From DASSQJ01 sp963730165 (GTDB lineage Bacteria > Actinomycetota > Actinomycetes > Actinomycetales > Dermatophilaceae): a stretch of 64,000 bases of DNA. The stretch covers positions 186,001 to 250,000 of the forward strand of contig CAVSQS010000003.1 in the NCBI GenBank assembly GCA_963730165.1. The letters are read 5' to 3'. Below are positions 9,564 through 17,559 of the stretch, piece by piece; the stretch's first letter is position 1; each line of letters starts with the position of its first letter. The notes beneath the pieces are model-generated. The model did no database searches, was not told the origin of the DNA, and saw only the letters and a program-made list of their open reading frames with translations. Position numbers and translations under genes: made by a program.

Positions 9564-10313
9564 ATGGAGCCGCTGTACCGGACGGTCATCGGAGTCGCGC
9601 GCACCCTGTTCTTCGCGCAGGGCACCCGGTTCACGCTGCTCGGCGAGGAGAACGTCCCACGCGAGGGCGGCGCCGTCATGGCGATCAACCACACCTCCTA
9701 CCTCGACTTCACCTACGCCGGGCTCCCCGCGCGGCGGCACCGCCGGTACGTGCGGTTCATGGCCAAGCAGTCGATCTTCCGGCACCGCGTCGCCGGCCCG
9801 CTGATGCGCGGGATGCACCACATCCCGGTCGACCGTCACCGCGGCGGCGCCGCCTTCGGCGACGCGGTCCGGGCGCTCAAGGCGGGCCAGATCGTCGGGG
9901 TCTTCCCCGAGGCGACGGTCTCGCGCTCGTTCGAGCTCAAGGAGTTCAAGCCGGGTGCCGTGAAGATGGCCCAGGTCGCCGGGGTGCCGATCCTCCCGAC
10001 GACGATCTGGGGCGGGCACCGGGTCTGGACCAAGGACCTGCCGCGACGGATGGGGCGTCACAACATCCCCGTCCACGTCACCGTGGGTGAGCCGATCTGG
10101 GTCGACCGGCACGAGGACGTCGAGGCGGCCACGGCCAGGGTCAAGGCGGCGATGCAGCAGCAGCTGGAGGCGCAGCAGGCGGCCTACCCCGAGCTGACCG
10201 GAGACGAGCGACGGTGGCTGCCGGCGCGGCTCGGCGGACTCGCCCCGACGCCCGAGGAGGCGTACGCGTCCGAGCACCGCGACATGAACCGCCGCACCGA
10301 CCGTTTCGGGTGA
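9564..10313 (+). CDS. 1-acyl-sn-glycerol-3-phosphate acyltransferase family (PlsC-like)
   Basis: 249 residues. The acyltransferase block I is N-H-T-S-Y-L-D-F (a conservative form of N-H-x4-D), followed by F-M-A-K-Q-S-I-F, the H-H-I-P-V-D-R segment and F-P-E-A-T-V-S-R (block III). These are the glycerophosphate acyltransferase motifs that bind acyl donor and lysophosphatidate at the inner membrane face, so the expected role is phosphatidic acid or related lipid synthesis. Actinobacteria carry several paralogues, so the acceptor cannot be fixed. The ATG at 9564 is preferred to the ATG at 9540 because it directly follows the promoter-like TAGGGT. Confidence 0.9.
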   Translation: MEPLYRTVIGVARTLFFAQGTRFTLLGEENVPREGGAVMAINHTSYLDFTYAGLPARRHRRYVRFMAKQSIFRHRVAGPLMRGMHHIPVDRHRGGAAFGDAVRALKAGQIVGVFPEATVSRSFELKEFKPGAVKMAQVAGVPILPTTIWGGHRVWTKDLPRRMGRHNIPVHVTVGEPIWVDRHEDVEAATARVKAAMQQQLEAQQAAYPELTGDERRWLPARLGGLAPTPEEAYASEHRDMNRRTDRFG

Positions 10314-10332
10314 CCTCGCCGGCGAGGTCACC
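10309..10332. terminator. palindromic bidirectional terminator
   Basis: A 24-base perfect palindrome (12-base arms GGTGACCTCGCC) includes the plsC-like stop codon and lies between convergent genes. No T-tract. Confidence 0.6.
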
Positions 10333-10358
10333 GGTCGGTCCGGTGGCTCGAACGAGCC

Positions 10359-10898
10359 TCAGACCGAGTGGCCGAGGTGGGCGAGGGCCTGCCGCAGCAG
10401 TACCCCGTGGCCTCGGTCCATCTCGGCCTGGACGGCCGGGTCGAGGGCCTGCGCGGGGCTGAGCCAGGTGAGGTCGAGGGCGTCGTTCTGGGGCGCGCAG
10501 TCGCCGGCCACGGGGACGATGAACGCCAGGGAGACCGCGTGCTGGCGCGGGTCGTGGAAGGGCGTGACGCCCGGGGTGGGGAAGTACTCGGCGACCGTGA
10601 ACGGCTGGGGACTGACCGGGATGCGCGGCAGGGCCATGGGGCCGAGGTCCTTCTCGAGGTGGCGCAGCAGCGCGTCGCGGACCCGCTCGTGGTGCAGGAC
10701 GCGCCCCGAGACCAGCTCGCGGCAGACCTTGCCCTCGCCGTCGAGCCGGAGCAGCACCCCGAGCGCTCTCACCTCACCGCGGTCGTCGACACGGACCGGC
10801 ACGGCGTCGACGTAGAGGATCGGCAGCTTCTCGCGGGCCGCGTCGAGGTCCTCGCGGCTCAGCCAGGCAGGGTCGCGGTCCAGCTCGAGCGGGTTCAT
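10359..10898 (-). CDS. NUDIX-like DUF4916 family protein
   Basis: 179 residues. The sequence matches the actinobacterial DUF4916 / NUDIX-hydrolase-family pattern: L-P-I-L-Y-V-D-A-V-P-V-R-V near the N-terminus, E-L-V-S-G-R-V-L-H-H, D-A-L-L-R-H-L-E-K-D-L-G-P-M-A-L-P, the P-F-T-V-A-E-Y-F-P-T block and H-D-P-R-Q-H-A-V-S-L. A canonical NUDIX box (GX5EX7REUXEEXGU) is not intact, so hydrolase activity is uncertain. The ATG at 10898 is six bases after CACAAT, a leaderless-type -10. The gene is transcribed separately from the ECF operon upstream. Confidence 0.82.
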   Translation of the reverse strand: MNPLELDRDPAWLSREDLDAAREKLPILYVDAVPVRVDDRGEVRALGVLLRLDGEGKVCRELVSGRVLHHERVRDALLRHLEKDLGPMALPRIPVSPQPFTVAEYFPTPGVTPFHDPRQHAVSLAFIVPVAGDCAPQNDALDLTWLSPAQALDPAVQAEMDRGHGVLLRQALAHLGHSV

Positions 10899-10972
10899 GG
10901 GGCGATTGTGCCAACCCGACCCGAGACCCCCTCACCGGACTCGCGAGCAGGACCCGTCACCGTGGTCCTCGA

Positions 10973-11839
10973 TCAGCCCGACGAGTGCACCTCGGCACGG
11001 GTCGTGGCGCCCACCGCCGGCGCCGGGCCGAAGCGTGCCGGGGACTCGAACGCGGCCCGGCGGGCCGCCCGGCGCAGCGCCCCGAGGACGGGCCGGCCGG
11101 TGACGACGACGAGCGCCGCGGTGGTCAGCGCCCTCCCGAGGTCCCAGCCGAGGCTGGTCGCCAGGCTGAAGACGAGGAAGCGGTGGAGGTTCTCGCCGAC
11201 GGGCGCGCCGGGGACGAAGGACAGGTCCCCGCCGAGCCCGGTCGCGAAGGGCCAGAACGACAGGTTCAGGAGGATGCCGTAGGCCAGGCTCGCCAGGGCG
11301 CCGTAGCCGGCGAGCAGGGCGACCTCGCGCCGGCCCCGTGCCGGGGGCAGCAGGCCCGCCCCCCACCCGACCCAGGCGGCCCCGAGCATCTGGAAGGGCA
11401 GCCACGGTCCGACCCCTCCGGTGACGAGGGCGGACGCGAAGAGGGTCACCGCGCCCTGGACGAACCCGAAGCCGGGCCCGAAGACCCGTCCCCCGAGCAC
11501 GAGCAGGAAGAAGACGGTCTCCAGCCCGGCGGTGCCCGCGCCGAGCGGGCGCAGGGCGGCGCCCACGGCGGAGAGGACCCCGAGCATCGCGACGGCCTTG
11601 ACGTCCATCCCACCCTCGGAGAGCTCCGCGAGGACGACGGCGAGGAGCAGGGGGAGCACGAGCGCGAAGACCAAGGGTGCGTCGGTGCCGTGCGCGAGCC
11701 CGGAGCCGGGGCTGACGAGGAGTGGCCAGCAGAACGCGACGAGTCCGGAGACGCCGACGAGCGCGACCGCGGCGGTCGAGCGCGGACGCATCCGGACCGC
11801 CCGGAGGCGGCCGCGGGGGGTGTTCGAGGGGGCGGTCAC
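10973..11839 (-). CDS. ECF transporter S component, predicted cobalamin-specific
   Basis: 288 residues from GTG, overlapping the ATPase gene by four bases (GTGA). At least six hydrophobic segments cover residues 20-250, with G-G-M-D-V-K-A-V-A-M-L-G-V-L-S-A in the first third and a long glycine-rich membrane core. S components bind the vitamin and dock on the shared EcfT-EcfAA' module. The sequence alone does not give the substrate. Because the operon leader carries a cobalamin riboswitch and the first two genes encode transcobalamin-like proteins, vitamin B12 or a cobamide is the likely substrate, analogous to the CbrT group. Last gene of the operon. Confidence 0.85.
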   Translation of the reverse strand: MTAPSNTPRGRLRAVRMRPRSTAAVALVGVSGLVAFCWPLLVSPGSGLAHGTDAPLVFALVLPLLLAVVLAELSEGGMDVKAVAMLGVLSAVGAALRPLGAGTAGLETVFFLLVLGGRVFGPGFGFVQGAVTLFASALVTGGVGPWLPFQMLGAAWVGWGAGLLPPARGRREVALLAGYGALASLAYGILLNLSFWPFATGLGGDLSFVPGAPVGENLHRFLVFSLATSLGWDLGRALTTAALVVVTGRPVLGALRRAARRAAFESPARFGPAPAVGATTRAEVHSSG

Positions 11840-13566
11840 GGCGCGACCTCCTCGAGGGCGGCCCGCACGTCGGCGACGGTGAGCCACGGGCCGGGCGAGA
11901 GGACCTTGGCGACCTGGGGGGCGAAGGCGGGGGAGGAGACGACGACCTCGGCCGTCCCACCGTCCGCGACGACCTCGCCCGCGGCCATGACGACGACCCG
12001 GTCGGCGCACTCGGCGACGAACTCGACGTCGTGTGTCGCGACGACGACCGCACGGCCCTGGGTGGCGAGTGACCGCAGGACGTCGGCCAGCGCGGCCTTC
12101 GCGCCCGGGTCGAGACCACGGGTCGGCTCGTCGAGGAGGAGGACGGGAGGGTCGGCGCTCAGCTGCACGGCGATGACGAGCGCCAGACGCTGTCCTTCGG
12201 AGAGGTCGCGGGGGTGCCGGTCCGGGGGGACGCCCGGGGCGAGACGGCAGAGCAGTGCGGCACAGGTCCCGGGCTCGGCGCCGCTCTCGGTGTCGGCCTG
12301 CGTGCACTCGGCGGCGACCGTGTCGAGGTAGAGCAGGTCGGCGGCCGTCTGCGGGACGAGCCCGACCCGGGCCCGTCGCTCGCGGGGCGCGAGCTCGCGC
12401 GTGCCGACCGACCGCCCGTCGGCAGCGTGCACCTCGGCGCGCCCACCGGCGAGGGGTCCGCTGCCCTGCAGTGCCCACAGGAGGGAGGACTTCCCGGAAC
12501 CGTTGCGGCCCATGAGCGCGGTCACCTCGCCGGAGTGCAGGTCGAGGTCGACGCCGGCGACGGCGATGACGTCGCCCGGGTGCCGCACGACGAGGCCGCG
12601 GGCCCGCAGGGTGGGGAGCCCGGTCTCGCCGTCGTCCCGAGCGCCGTCGCGGACGTGGTGGACCGACGACCCTGCCGACCCCGACCCGGCGGACTCCCGC
12701 CGTGCTCGACCGGTGTCCGGACGGCAGGAGAGGGGCGCGGCCTCGGCGAGGCGGTGGCGCAGGTCGCCGGCCGCGCGACGGGCGTCCCTCACCGACAGCG
12801 GCAACGGCTGCCACCCGGCCCACCGTCCGAGCTCGACGACGGGCGAGGCGATGTCGCTCGTCGCCATCGCCGCCGCCGGCGTGCGCGCGGTGACGATCCC
12901 CTCCGGCCCGACGTGCACCACCCGGTCGGCGTAGTGGAGGACTCGCTCGACACGGTGCTCGGCGACGACGACGGTCACGGCGAGGTCGTGGACCAGCCGC
13001 GTGATCGTCGCGAGCACCTCCTCGGCGCCGGTGGGGTCCAGGGCCGAGGTGGGCTCGTCGAGCAGGATGACGTCCGGGTGCGCCGTGAGCACCGACCCGA
13101 TGGCCACCCGCTGCTGCTGCCCGCCGGAGAGCTCGCGCAGCGGCACCCCTCGGAGCTCGGCGATGCCGAGGAGGTCGAGCGTCTCCTCGACCCGCTTGCG
13201 CATCGTCCCGGGCGCCAGCCCCAGCTGCTCCATGCCGTAGGCGAGCTCCTCCTCGACGGTGTCGGTGACGAAACCGGCGAGCGGGTCCTGCCCGACGACC
13301 CCGACGACGTCGGCGAGGTCGCGGGGCCGGTGACGACGGGTGTCTCGGCCGCGGACCACGACGCGCCCGGCAAGGGTGCCCCCGGTGAAGTGGGGGACCC
13401 GACCGCACATGGTGCCGAGCAGGGTCGACTTCCCGCTGCCCGTGCGACCGACGACGAGCGCGAGCTCGCCCTCCTCGACGGCGAGGGACACCTCCCGCAG
13501 GACCGGACCGCCTCCGTCGGGCAGGGTGACCGTCACGCAGTCGAGGACGATGGCGGGCTCAGCCAC
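11836..13566 (-). CDS. ECF transporter energizing module, fused double ATPase (EcfAA')
   Basis: 576 residues with two ABC ATPase domains in one chain. Domain 1: Walker A V-G-R-T-G-S-G-K-S-T near residue 40, signature L-S-G-G-Q-Q-Q-R, Walker B V-I-L-L-D-E-P-T. Domain 2: Walker A M-G-R-N-G-S-G-K-S-S near 350, a variant signature L-S-E-G-Q-R and Walker B V-L-L-L-D-E-P-T-R-G-L-D. It powers vitamin uptake with EcfT and EcfS. The GTG at 13566 overlaps the EcfT stop by eight bases. The fusion of EcfA and EcfA' into one polypeptide is known in actinobacteria. Confidence 0.93.
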   Translation of the reverse strand: MAEPAIVLDCVTVTLPDGGGPVLREVSLAVEEGELALVVGRTGSGKSTLLGTMCGRVPHFTGGTLAGRVVVRGRDTRRHRPRDLADVVGVVGQDPLAGFVTDTVEEELAYGMEQLGLAPGTMRKRVEETLDLLGIAELRGVPLRELSGGQQQRVAIGSVLTAHPDVILLDEPTSALDPTGAEEVLATITRLVHDLAVTVVVAEHRVERVLHYADRVVHVGPEGIVTARTPAAAMATSDIASPVVELGRWAGWQPLPLSVRDARRAAGDLRHRLAEAAPLSCRPDTGRARRESAGSGSAGSSVHHVRDGARDDGETGLPTLRARGLVVRHPGDVIAVAGVDLDLHSGEVTALMGRNGSGKSSLLWALQGSGPLAGGRAEVHAADGRSVGTRELAPRERRARVGLVPQTAADLLYLDTVAAECTQADTESGAEPGTCAALLCRLAPGVPPDRHPRDLSEGQRLALVIAVQLSADPPVLLLDEPTRGLDPGAKAALADVLRSLATQGRAVVVATHDVEFVAECADRVVVMAAGEVVADGGTAEVVVSSPAFAPQVAKVLSPGPWLTVADVRAALEEVAP

Positions 13567-14683
13567 GGCCGACCACCTCCCGTGCGCCCCGGACCGGCCG
13601 GCGCGACACCGGGGGCGGCGGGGGAGGCGTGAGGACGGCGGGCAGTGCCGCGAGGAGGAGGCCGGCGACCGCGCTCGGGGGCAGCGCCGGCACCCCGAGC
13701 GGGGCGAGGGGCATCGTCACGGCGTCGGGGGAGGTGCGCGAGAGCGCGACGAACGCGGCCGCGGCGGCCGCCCCGCAGGAGAGGGTGAGCCACTCGGGCC
13801 ACCGCCACGGGTCGGGGCGGTACGTCGTGCGATGGACCCGCCGCCCACCGAGCCACAGGCCGGCCGAGCTGAGCGCCAGGCCCGCCACCAGCGCTGGGGA
13901 TCCCAGGAGGGCCGGCGTCGAGGTGTCGAGGACCCCGTAGAGCCCCACGGCGGTCGCCAGCAGGCCCACGAGCGTGAGGGCGCCGGTGGCCCGACGCTGC
14001 GGGGCCGGGACCCGGGCCGCGCGGCCGTAGCCCCGGGAGTCCATCGCTGCCGCGAGGGCGAGCGAGCGCTCGAGCGTGTCCTCGAGCACGGGCAGCGCGA
14101 CCGATGGCACCGCGCGCAGCCCCCGGGTCGCGTCACCGCGCAGGCGGCGGGCCCGGCGCACCCGCTGGACCGACTCGGCGAGCTGCGGGGCCACCGAGAC
14201 GGAGACGACCACGGCCGCGCCGACCTCGTGGAGGGCACCCGGCAGGCTGCGGAGCAGCCGCTTGGGGTTGGCGAGGGCGTTCGCCGCTCCGATGCAGGCG
14301 ATGATGACGGCCAGCCGTAGGCCCTGGACGGCGGCCCCGAGCAGGCCCTCGAGGTAGACGGTCCCGCCGAGCTGGATGCCGGCGGCCCACGGCGGCAGGG
14401 TCACCTCGGGGAGGGGCAGGACGACGACGGTGCCGTACTTGAGCCCGACGAGGACGTGCAGGACGAGTCGGAGCACGATGATCGCCGCCCCGAGCCAGAG
14501 GTAGAGGCGGAAGGCGCGGGCCCAGGGCGAGGAGCCCCTCCGGGCGGCGACGACGAGGGCGGAGACGGCGAGGGTGAGGAGCAGGAGCAGCGGGTTGGTC
14601 GTCGTCCCCGCGGCCACGGCGAGCCCGACGGCCCATCCCCACCAGGCGGCGGGGTGGAGGTCGCGGGGGACGGGCTGGCTCAC
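13559..14683 (-). CDS. ECF transporter transmembrane component EcfT
   Basis: 374 residues from GTG at 14683, seven bases after the DUF4430 gene stop. About four to six hydrophobic segments flank the two short cytoplasmic coupling motifs typical of EcfT: A-R-R-L-R-G near residue 195 and M-D-S-R-G-Y-G near residue 230. These Arg-containing motifs contact grooves in the two ATPase domains. A further hydrophobic C-terminal region of about 110 residues exceeds the minimal EcfT core. Position between the surface proteins and the ATPase gene ties it to B12 uptake. Confidence 0.9.
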   Translation of the reverse strand: MSQPVPRDLHPAAWWGWAVGLAVAAGTTTNPLLLLLTLAVSALVVAARRGSSPWARAFRLYLWLGAAIIVLRLVLHVLVGLKYGTVVVLPLPEVTLPPWAAGIQLGGTVYLEGLLGAAVQGLRLAVIIACIGAANALANPKRLLRSLPGALHEVGAAVVVSVSVAPQLAESVQRVRRARRLRGDATRGLRAVPSVALPVLEDTLERSLALAAAMDSRGYGRAARVPAPQRRATGALTLVGLLATAVGLYGVLDTSTPALLGSPALVAGLALSSAGLWLGGRRVHRTTYRPDPWRWPEWLTLSCGAAAAAAFVALSRTSPDAVTMPLAPLGVPALPPSAVAGLLLAALPAVLTPPPPPPVSRRPVRGAREVVGRG

Positions 14684-14690
14684 CGGCTGC

Positions 14691-15503
14691 TCACCCGGCC
14701 GACCTGCGCCTGCGGGCGATCCAGGCGGCCAGTCCACCGACGAGCACGAGGAGCGCGCCCGCGACCACGAGGGTGCCGACGCCGCCCGATGACGACGCCT
14801 GCGGCTCGGAGGCGAGCGCGCCCTCGACCGGGGAGGGGCCCCCCGAGGGGGTCGGTGGCGCCGTGGCGGTCGGCGCGGGCGAGGTCGTCGGGCTCGGTGT
14901 CGCGGTGACCGTGCGGCTCGGTGTGGAGGCGGGGGGCGTGGCCGCGACGCCGCCGCTCGTGCGGTCCGTGGTCGGGGCGGGGCGGTTCGTCGACCGGGTG
15001 GTGGGCGTGGGCGAGCGCGCGGCCGTGGTCGTCGCCGGGGTGGACGTCGATGCCGGGGCAGGTGGCGCCGTGCGGGGAGCCGAGCCGGCGCCGAAGGCGA
15101 AGCCGATGACGCTGCCCGCTGCCGGGGCGTAGCTGCCCGCGCCCTGGCTGCTGTAGGTCCACGAGCCGCCCCGCTCGGCGTGGAAGAAGGCCCAGTAGGC
15201 GGTGGCCGGCGGCGTCCGCACGCACGGGTCCGACGCCGGGAACCCGTCGATCCGGCACACGAACCCCGGTTGGGTCTGGACCTGCTCGACCGAGGCGACG
15301 GCCGCGAGGGCGGTCAGCGCGCTCCCCGACGGGCCGGACGCGCACCGCGTGCTCACCGACGTGCCCGTGTCGACGACGACGGTGACCCCGGTCGACCCCG
15401 CGCACGCCGAGGCCGCGGCGGGCCCGGCGGTGACAGCCAGCCCGGCGACTGCCAGCCCCGCCGCCGCGGCGAGGCCGGTGACCCGCGGGAGGAGCCGGCG
15501 CAT
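14691..15503 (-). CDS. DUF4430 (transcobalamin C-domain-like) membrane-anchored protein
   Basis: 270 residues. Signal peptide (residues 1-31, ending A-A-A-S-A-C), then a beta-rich domain of about 100 residues with S-A-L-T-A-L, G-F-V-C-R-I-D-G-F-P, and A-Y-W-A-F-F-H-A-E-R-G-G-S-W-T-Y-S followed by G-S-V-I-G-F-A-F-G. This order matches DUF4430, the fold of the C-terminal cobalamin-covering domain of transcobalamin and intrinsic factor. Four cysteines could form two disulfides. A Thr/Pro/Ala-rich linker (about 150-230) leads to a C-terminal membrane segment and R-R-R-R tail; no LPXTG-like motif is seen. Its ATG shares one base with the preceding gene's stop (TGATG). Domain call by pattern, no search run. 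Confidence 0.8.
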   Translation of the reverse strand: MRRLLPRVTGLAAAAGLAVAGLAVTAGPAAASACAGSTGVTVVVDTGTSVSTRCASGPSGSALTALAAVASVEQVQTQPGFVCRIDGFPASDPCVRTPPATAYWAFFHAERGGSWTYSSQGAGSYAPAAGSVIGFAFGAGSAPRTAPPAPASTSTPATTTAARSPTPTTRSTNRPAPTTDRTSGGVAATPPASTPSRTVTATPSPTTSPAPTATAPPTPSGGPSPVEGALASEPQASSSGGVGTLVVAGALLVLVGGLAAWIARRRRSAG

Positions 15504-17059
15504 CAGGCGTGCGCCCCCCGGCGCCGTGATCCCCACACCGCGGCGGCGCCGATGACGAGGAGGGTGAGCCCGGCGAGGACCAGCACGACGAGGTCGGACC
15601 CGGTCTGGGCCAGGCTGCCGGTGCCGGAGGCGGGTGCCGGGGCCCTCGCGGGCGTCGACGGCGCGGCCCCGGACCCTGCCGTGGCCCCAGCAGTGGCGGG
15701 CCCCGTGCTCGTCGGGACGGGCGGAGCAGACGTCGTCGCCGGTGGCGAGGTCGACCACGAGGGCTCGGCCGGGCAGACCTCCGGGGGCAGGGGCGCCTCG
15801 GCCCCGGGGGCGAGGACGTCGAGGAGGGAGCCTCCGGCGAGGGCGAGCGCGGACTGGGACGTGGCCCTGAGGTCGGAGTCGGTGGGCGTCGTGGTCGAGC
15901 GGGTCGCGTCACTGAACGCGATGCCGCCGGCGAGCGCGGGCGGCGCACCGGCGCCGTACTGGAGCGAGGCGAGGAAACGGGCGGCGCTCGCCGCGGCAGC
16001 CGGCCGGCCACCGGCGAGGAACGCCTGGGCGCTCACCGCGGTGGTGTTGGCGTTGGGGATGCCGTCACTGCTCGCCACCGATCCGTCGGCGCCCTGCCGT
16101 GACGCGAGGAGGTCGAGCGCCGCGGCGGCCCCCGCAGCGGCCCCGGAGCGGGTGCCCTCCACGTCTCCCCAGCACACGAGCGCGCCGGAGACCGCGAGGA
16201 GCGCCTGTGCGGCGAAGGCGGTCGCGTCGGGGTCGGTCGTGCAGGAGGTACCGCCCAGGTCGCTGCGGAAGCCGCCGTCCGCGCACTGCTGGTCGAGCAG
16301 GAACTGCACCGAACGGCTGGAGACCGGCTCCCCGGCCCGTGCCAGGGCGAGGACGGCAAGAGCCTGGGTGATGGTGATCGTGTAGTCGCCGGCGGCGGCG
16401 TCGCTGAACCGTCCGGCCGCGGTCTCGAGTCCGCGCAGGTCGGCGACGAGGTCGGCGCCACCGACGGCGCGGGGGTCCCGGCCGCCGGCCACGAGCCCGA
16501 TGACGCTCTTGGCCGTCGAGCCGACGTAGAGCTCGCCCCAGGCCGCGCCCGTGTAGTCGCCGACGTGAGCCGTCAGGTCCTCGAGCGTGGCCTGGAGCTG
16601 GGCGGGCTGCGACCCCGTGGCGGCGAGGGCGAGGATCCCGTCGATGGTGTTCCCGTAGTCGGGGTAGTTCGCCGGGTCCAGGCCCCCGGACGCGTCGGGA
16701 TAGACGTAGTGGTCGCCGAACTCGGCGAGCGTGCGCGCGATGAAGTCCGCGGCAGCCAGGGCCTCCGGGTCGCCCGGCGCCAGGAGCGGGGCCGCGGGCG
16801 CCAAGGTGTCCGGCGCGCCAGGTGCGGAGGTGCTCGGAGCGGGGCTCGTCGTGGCGGCCGACGGCGTCGAGGACGGGCTCGCGCTCGGTGTGGTCGTGGT
16901 CGTCGGTGCCGGGGTGGTGGCGGTGCTCGGCGTGGTCGTGGTGGTCGACGGGTCGGGGGTGGCCCCCAGGGCAGTGGTCACCGGACCCGTGGCCAGCGCG
17001 AGGCCGACGACCAGCCCGGTGGTGGTCCGGGCGAACAGCCCCGAACGGGTGGCGGACAT
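15503..17059 (-). CDS. wall-anchored alpha/alpha-barrel surface protein, predicted cobalamin binder
   Basis: 518 residues. A signal peptide (1-33) and a Thr/Ser/Pro-rich stalk (about 34-95) precede a helical domain of about 310 residues in which I count six helical-hairpin repeats; the fourth has Q-Q-C-A-D-G-G-F, the turn typical of prenyltransferase/squalene-cyclase-type repeats. A second Pro/Ala-rich linker leads to L-A-Q-T-G, a membrane segment and a basic tail, i.e. a LAXTG sorting signal of the class E sortase type. Six hairpins is the alpha6/alpha6 architecture of transcobalamin and intrinsic factor. It is the first gene after the cobalamin riboswitch, with DUF4430 and ECF genes following. 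B12 binding is inferred. Confidence 0.85.
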   Translation of the reverse strand: MSATRSGLFARTTTGLVVGLALATGPVTTALGATPDPSTTTTTPSTATTPAPTTTTTPSASPSSTPSAATTSPAPSTSAPGAPDTLAPAAPLLAPGDPEALAAADFIARTLAEFGDHYVYPDASGGLDPANYPDYGNTIDGILALAATGSQPAQLQATLEDLTAHVGDYTGAAWGELYVGSTAKSVIGLVAGGRDPRAVGGADLVADLRGLETAAGRFSDAAAGDYTITITQALAVLALARAGEPVSSRSVQFLLDQQCADGGFRSDLGGTSCTTDPDATAFAAQALLAVSGALVCWGDVEGTRSGAAAGAAAALDLLASRQGADGSVASSDGIPNANTTAVSAQAFLAGGRPAAAASAARFLASLQYGAGAPPALAGGIAFSDATRSTTTPTDSDLRATSQSALALAGGSLLDVLAPGAEAPLPPEVCPAEPSWSTSPPATTSAPPVPTSTGPATAGATAGSGAAPSTPARAPAPASGTGSLAQTGSDLVVLVLAGLTLLVIGAAAVWGSRRRGAHA

Positions 17060-17163
17060 GGGTCCCTCTCAGCGGTTCGCGACGAAGGTGGTCCCGAACC
17101 GCCGGGGAGCCCGGCGCACTCGGGCTCCGTCCCGCGTTCCTCGACGGTGTGGTGGAGCCGCTC

Positions 17164-17257
17164 GCACCCGTCGGGCATTCCGACTTGCCACCCGGTTGCA
17201 GGTGGCCCACGGCTGCGGGACAGTGCCGGACTCCGACCGGCTTCCCCCGACAGGTGC
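17164..17257 (-). promoter_or_regulatory. cobalamin riboswitch
   Basis: Read on the minus strand, the leader holds the conserved cobalamin-aptamer order: GGGGGAA, CCGG, GGAGTCCGG, CACTGTCCCGC, CCGTG, then a variant B12 box AGTCGGAATGCCCGAC. A 12-base helix closes it: GCACCTGTCGGG (17257-17246) pairs with CCCGACGGGTGC (17175-17164) with one G-T wobble. It lies in the leader of the surface-protein/ECF operon, about 105 bases before the ATG at 17059, so high cobalamin should repress the operon. The downstream leader (17060-17163) is rich in GC inverted repeats that could form the expression platform. Confidence 0.88.
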
Positions 17258-17288
17258 GTGTGGAGCCGCCCTCTCGGGCGACGCGGCG

Positions 17289-17317
17289 ACTCTACTCCCT
17301 CGGGAACTCGGTCGGAA
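17289..17317 (-). promoter_or_regulatory. promoter of the cobalamin-regulated operon
   Basis: Minus strand: -35 TTCCGA (17317-17312), 17-base spacer, -10 TAGAGT (17294-17289). Predicted start near 17282, about 25 bases before the aptamer helix. Confidence 0.6.
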
Positions 17318-17330
17318 CCACGTGCCGGAC

Positions 17331-17559
17331 GCCGTTATCATCGTCACCACAGGCGCTCGAGCCGTCATCAGCGGCGAGCCTCCGGAAGAACGGGATGCCG
17401 CGGCCTCCTCACTAGAACCGGACGTCGGGGTCACGTCACGACCTGGTGCAAGAGCGGTCGCCCCCGGGCGGCAAGCGAGGTGGTACCGCGGTGGTGCCCC
17501 GGCCACGGGCCGGGAGCCGTCGTCCTCGTGGACACGAGTCGACGACCCGCAGGAGAGCC
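17331..17559 (+). promoter_or_regulatory. T-box riboswitch of ileS
   Basis: The leader carries the T-box sequence GGTGGTACCGCG at 17479-17490; its TGGT can pair with the ACCA end of uncharged tRNA-Ile. Upstream are TAGAACCGGACG-like conserved stem II bases (17413-17424) and ATC triplets at 17337-17342 that could serve as the isoleucine specifier. Downstream, a hairpin at about 17519-17547 and the AGGAG ribosome site at 17551-17555 suggest control of translation rather than of termination, as known for actinobacterial ileS T-boxes. The exact 5' end and the true specifier are not resolved. Confidence 0.88.

Noticed and set aside
10973..13408. A single 811-residue open frame joining the EcfS gene to upstream sequence
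   Set aside because: The N-terminal part is out of frame with the intact double ATPase gene and is Arg/Pro-rich; EcfS starts at the GTG at 11839 in a GTGA overlap.
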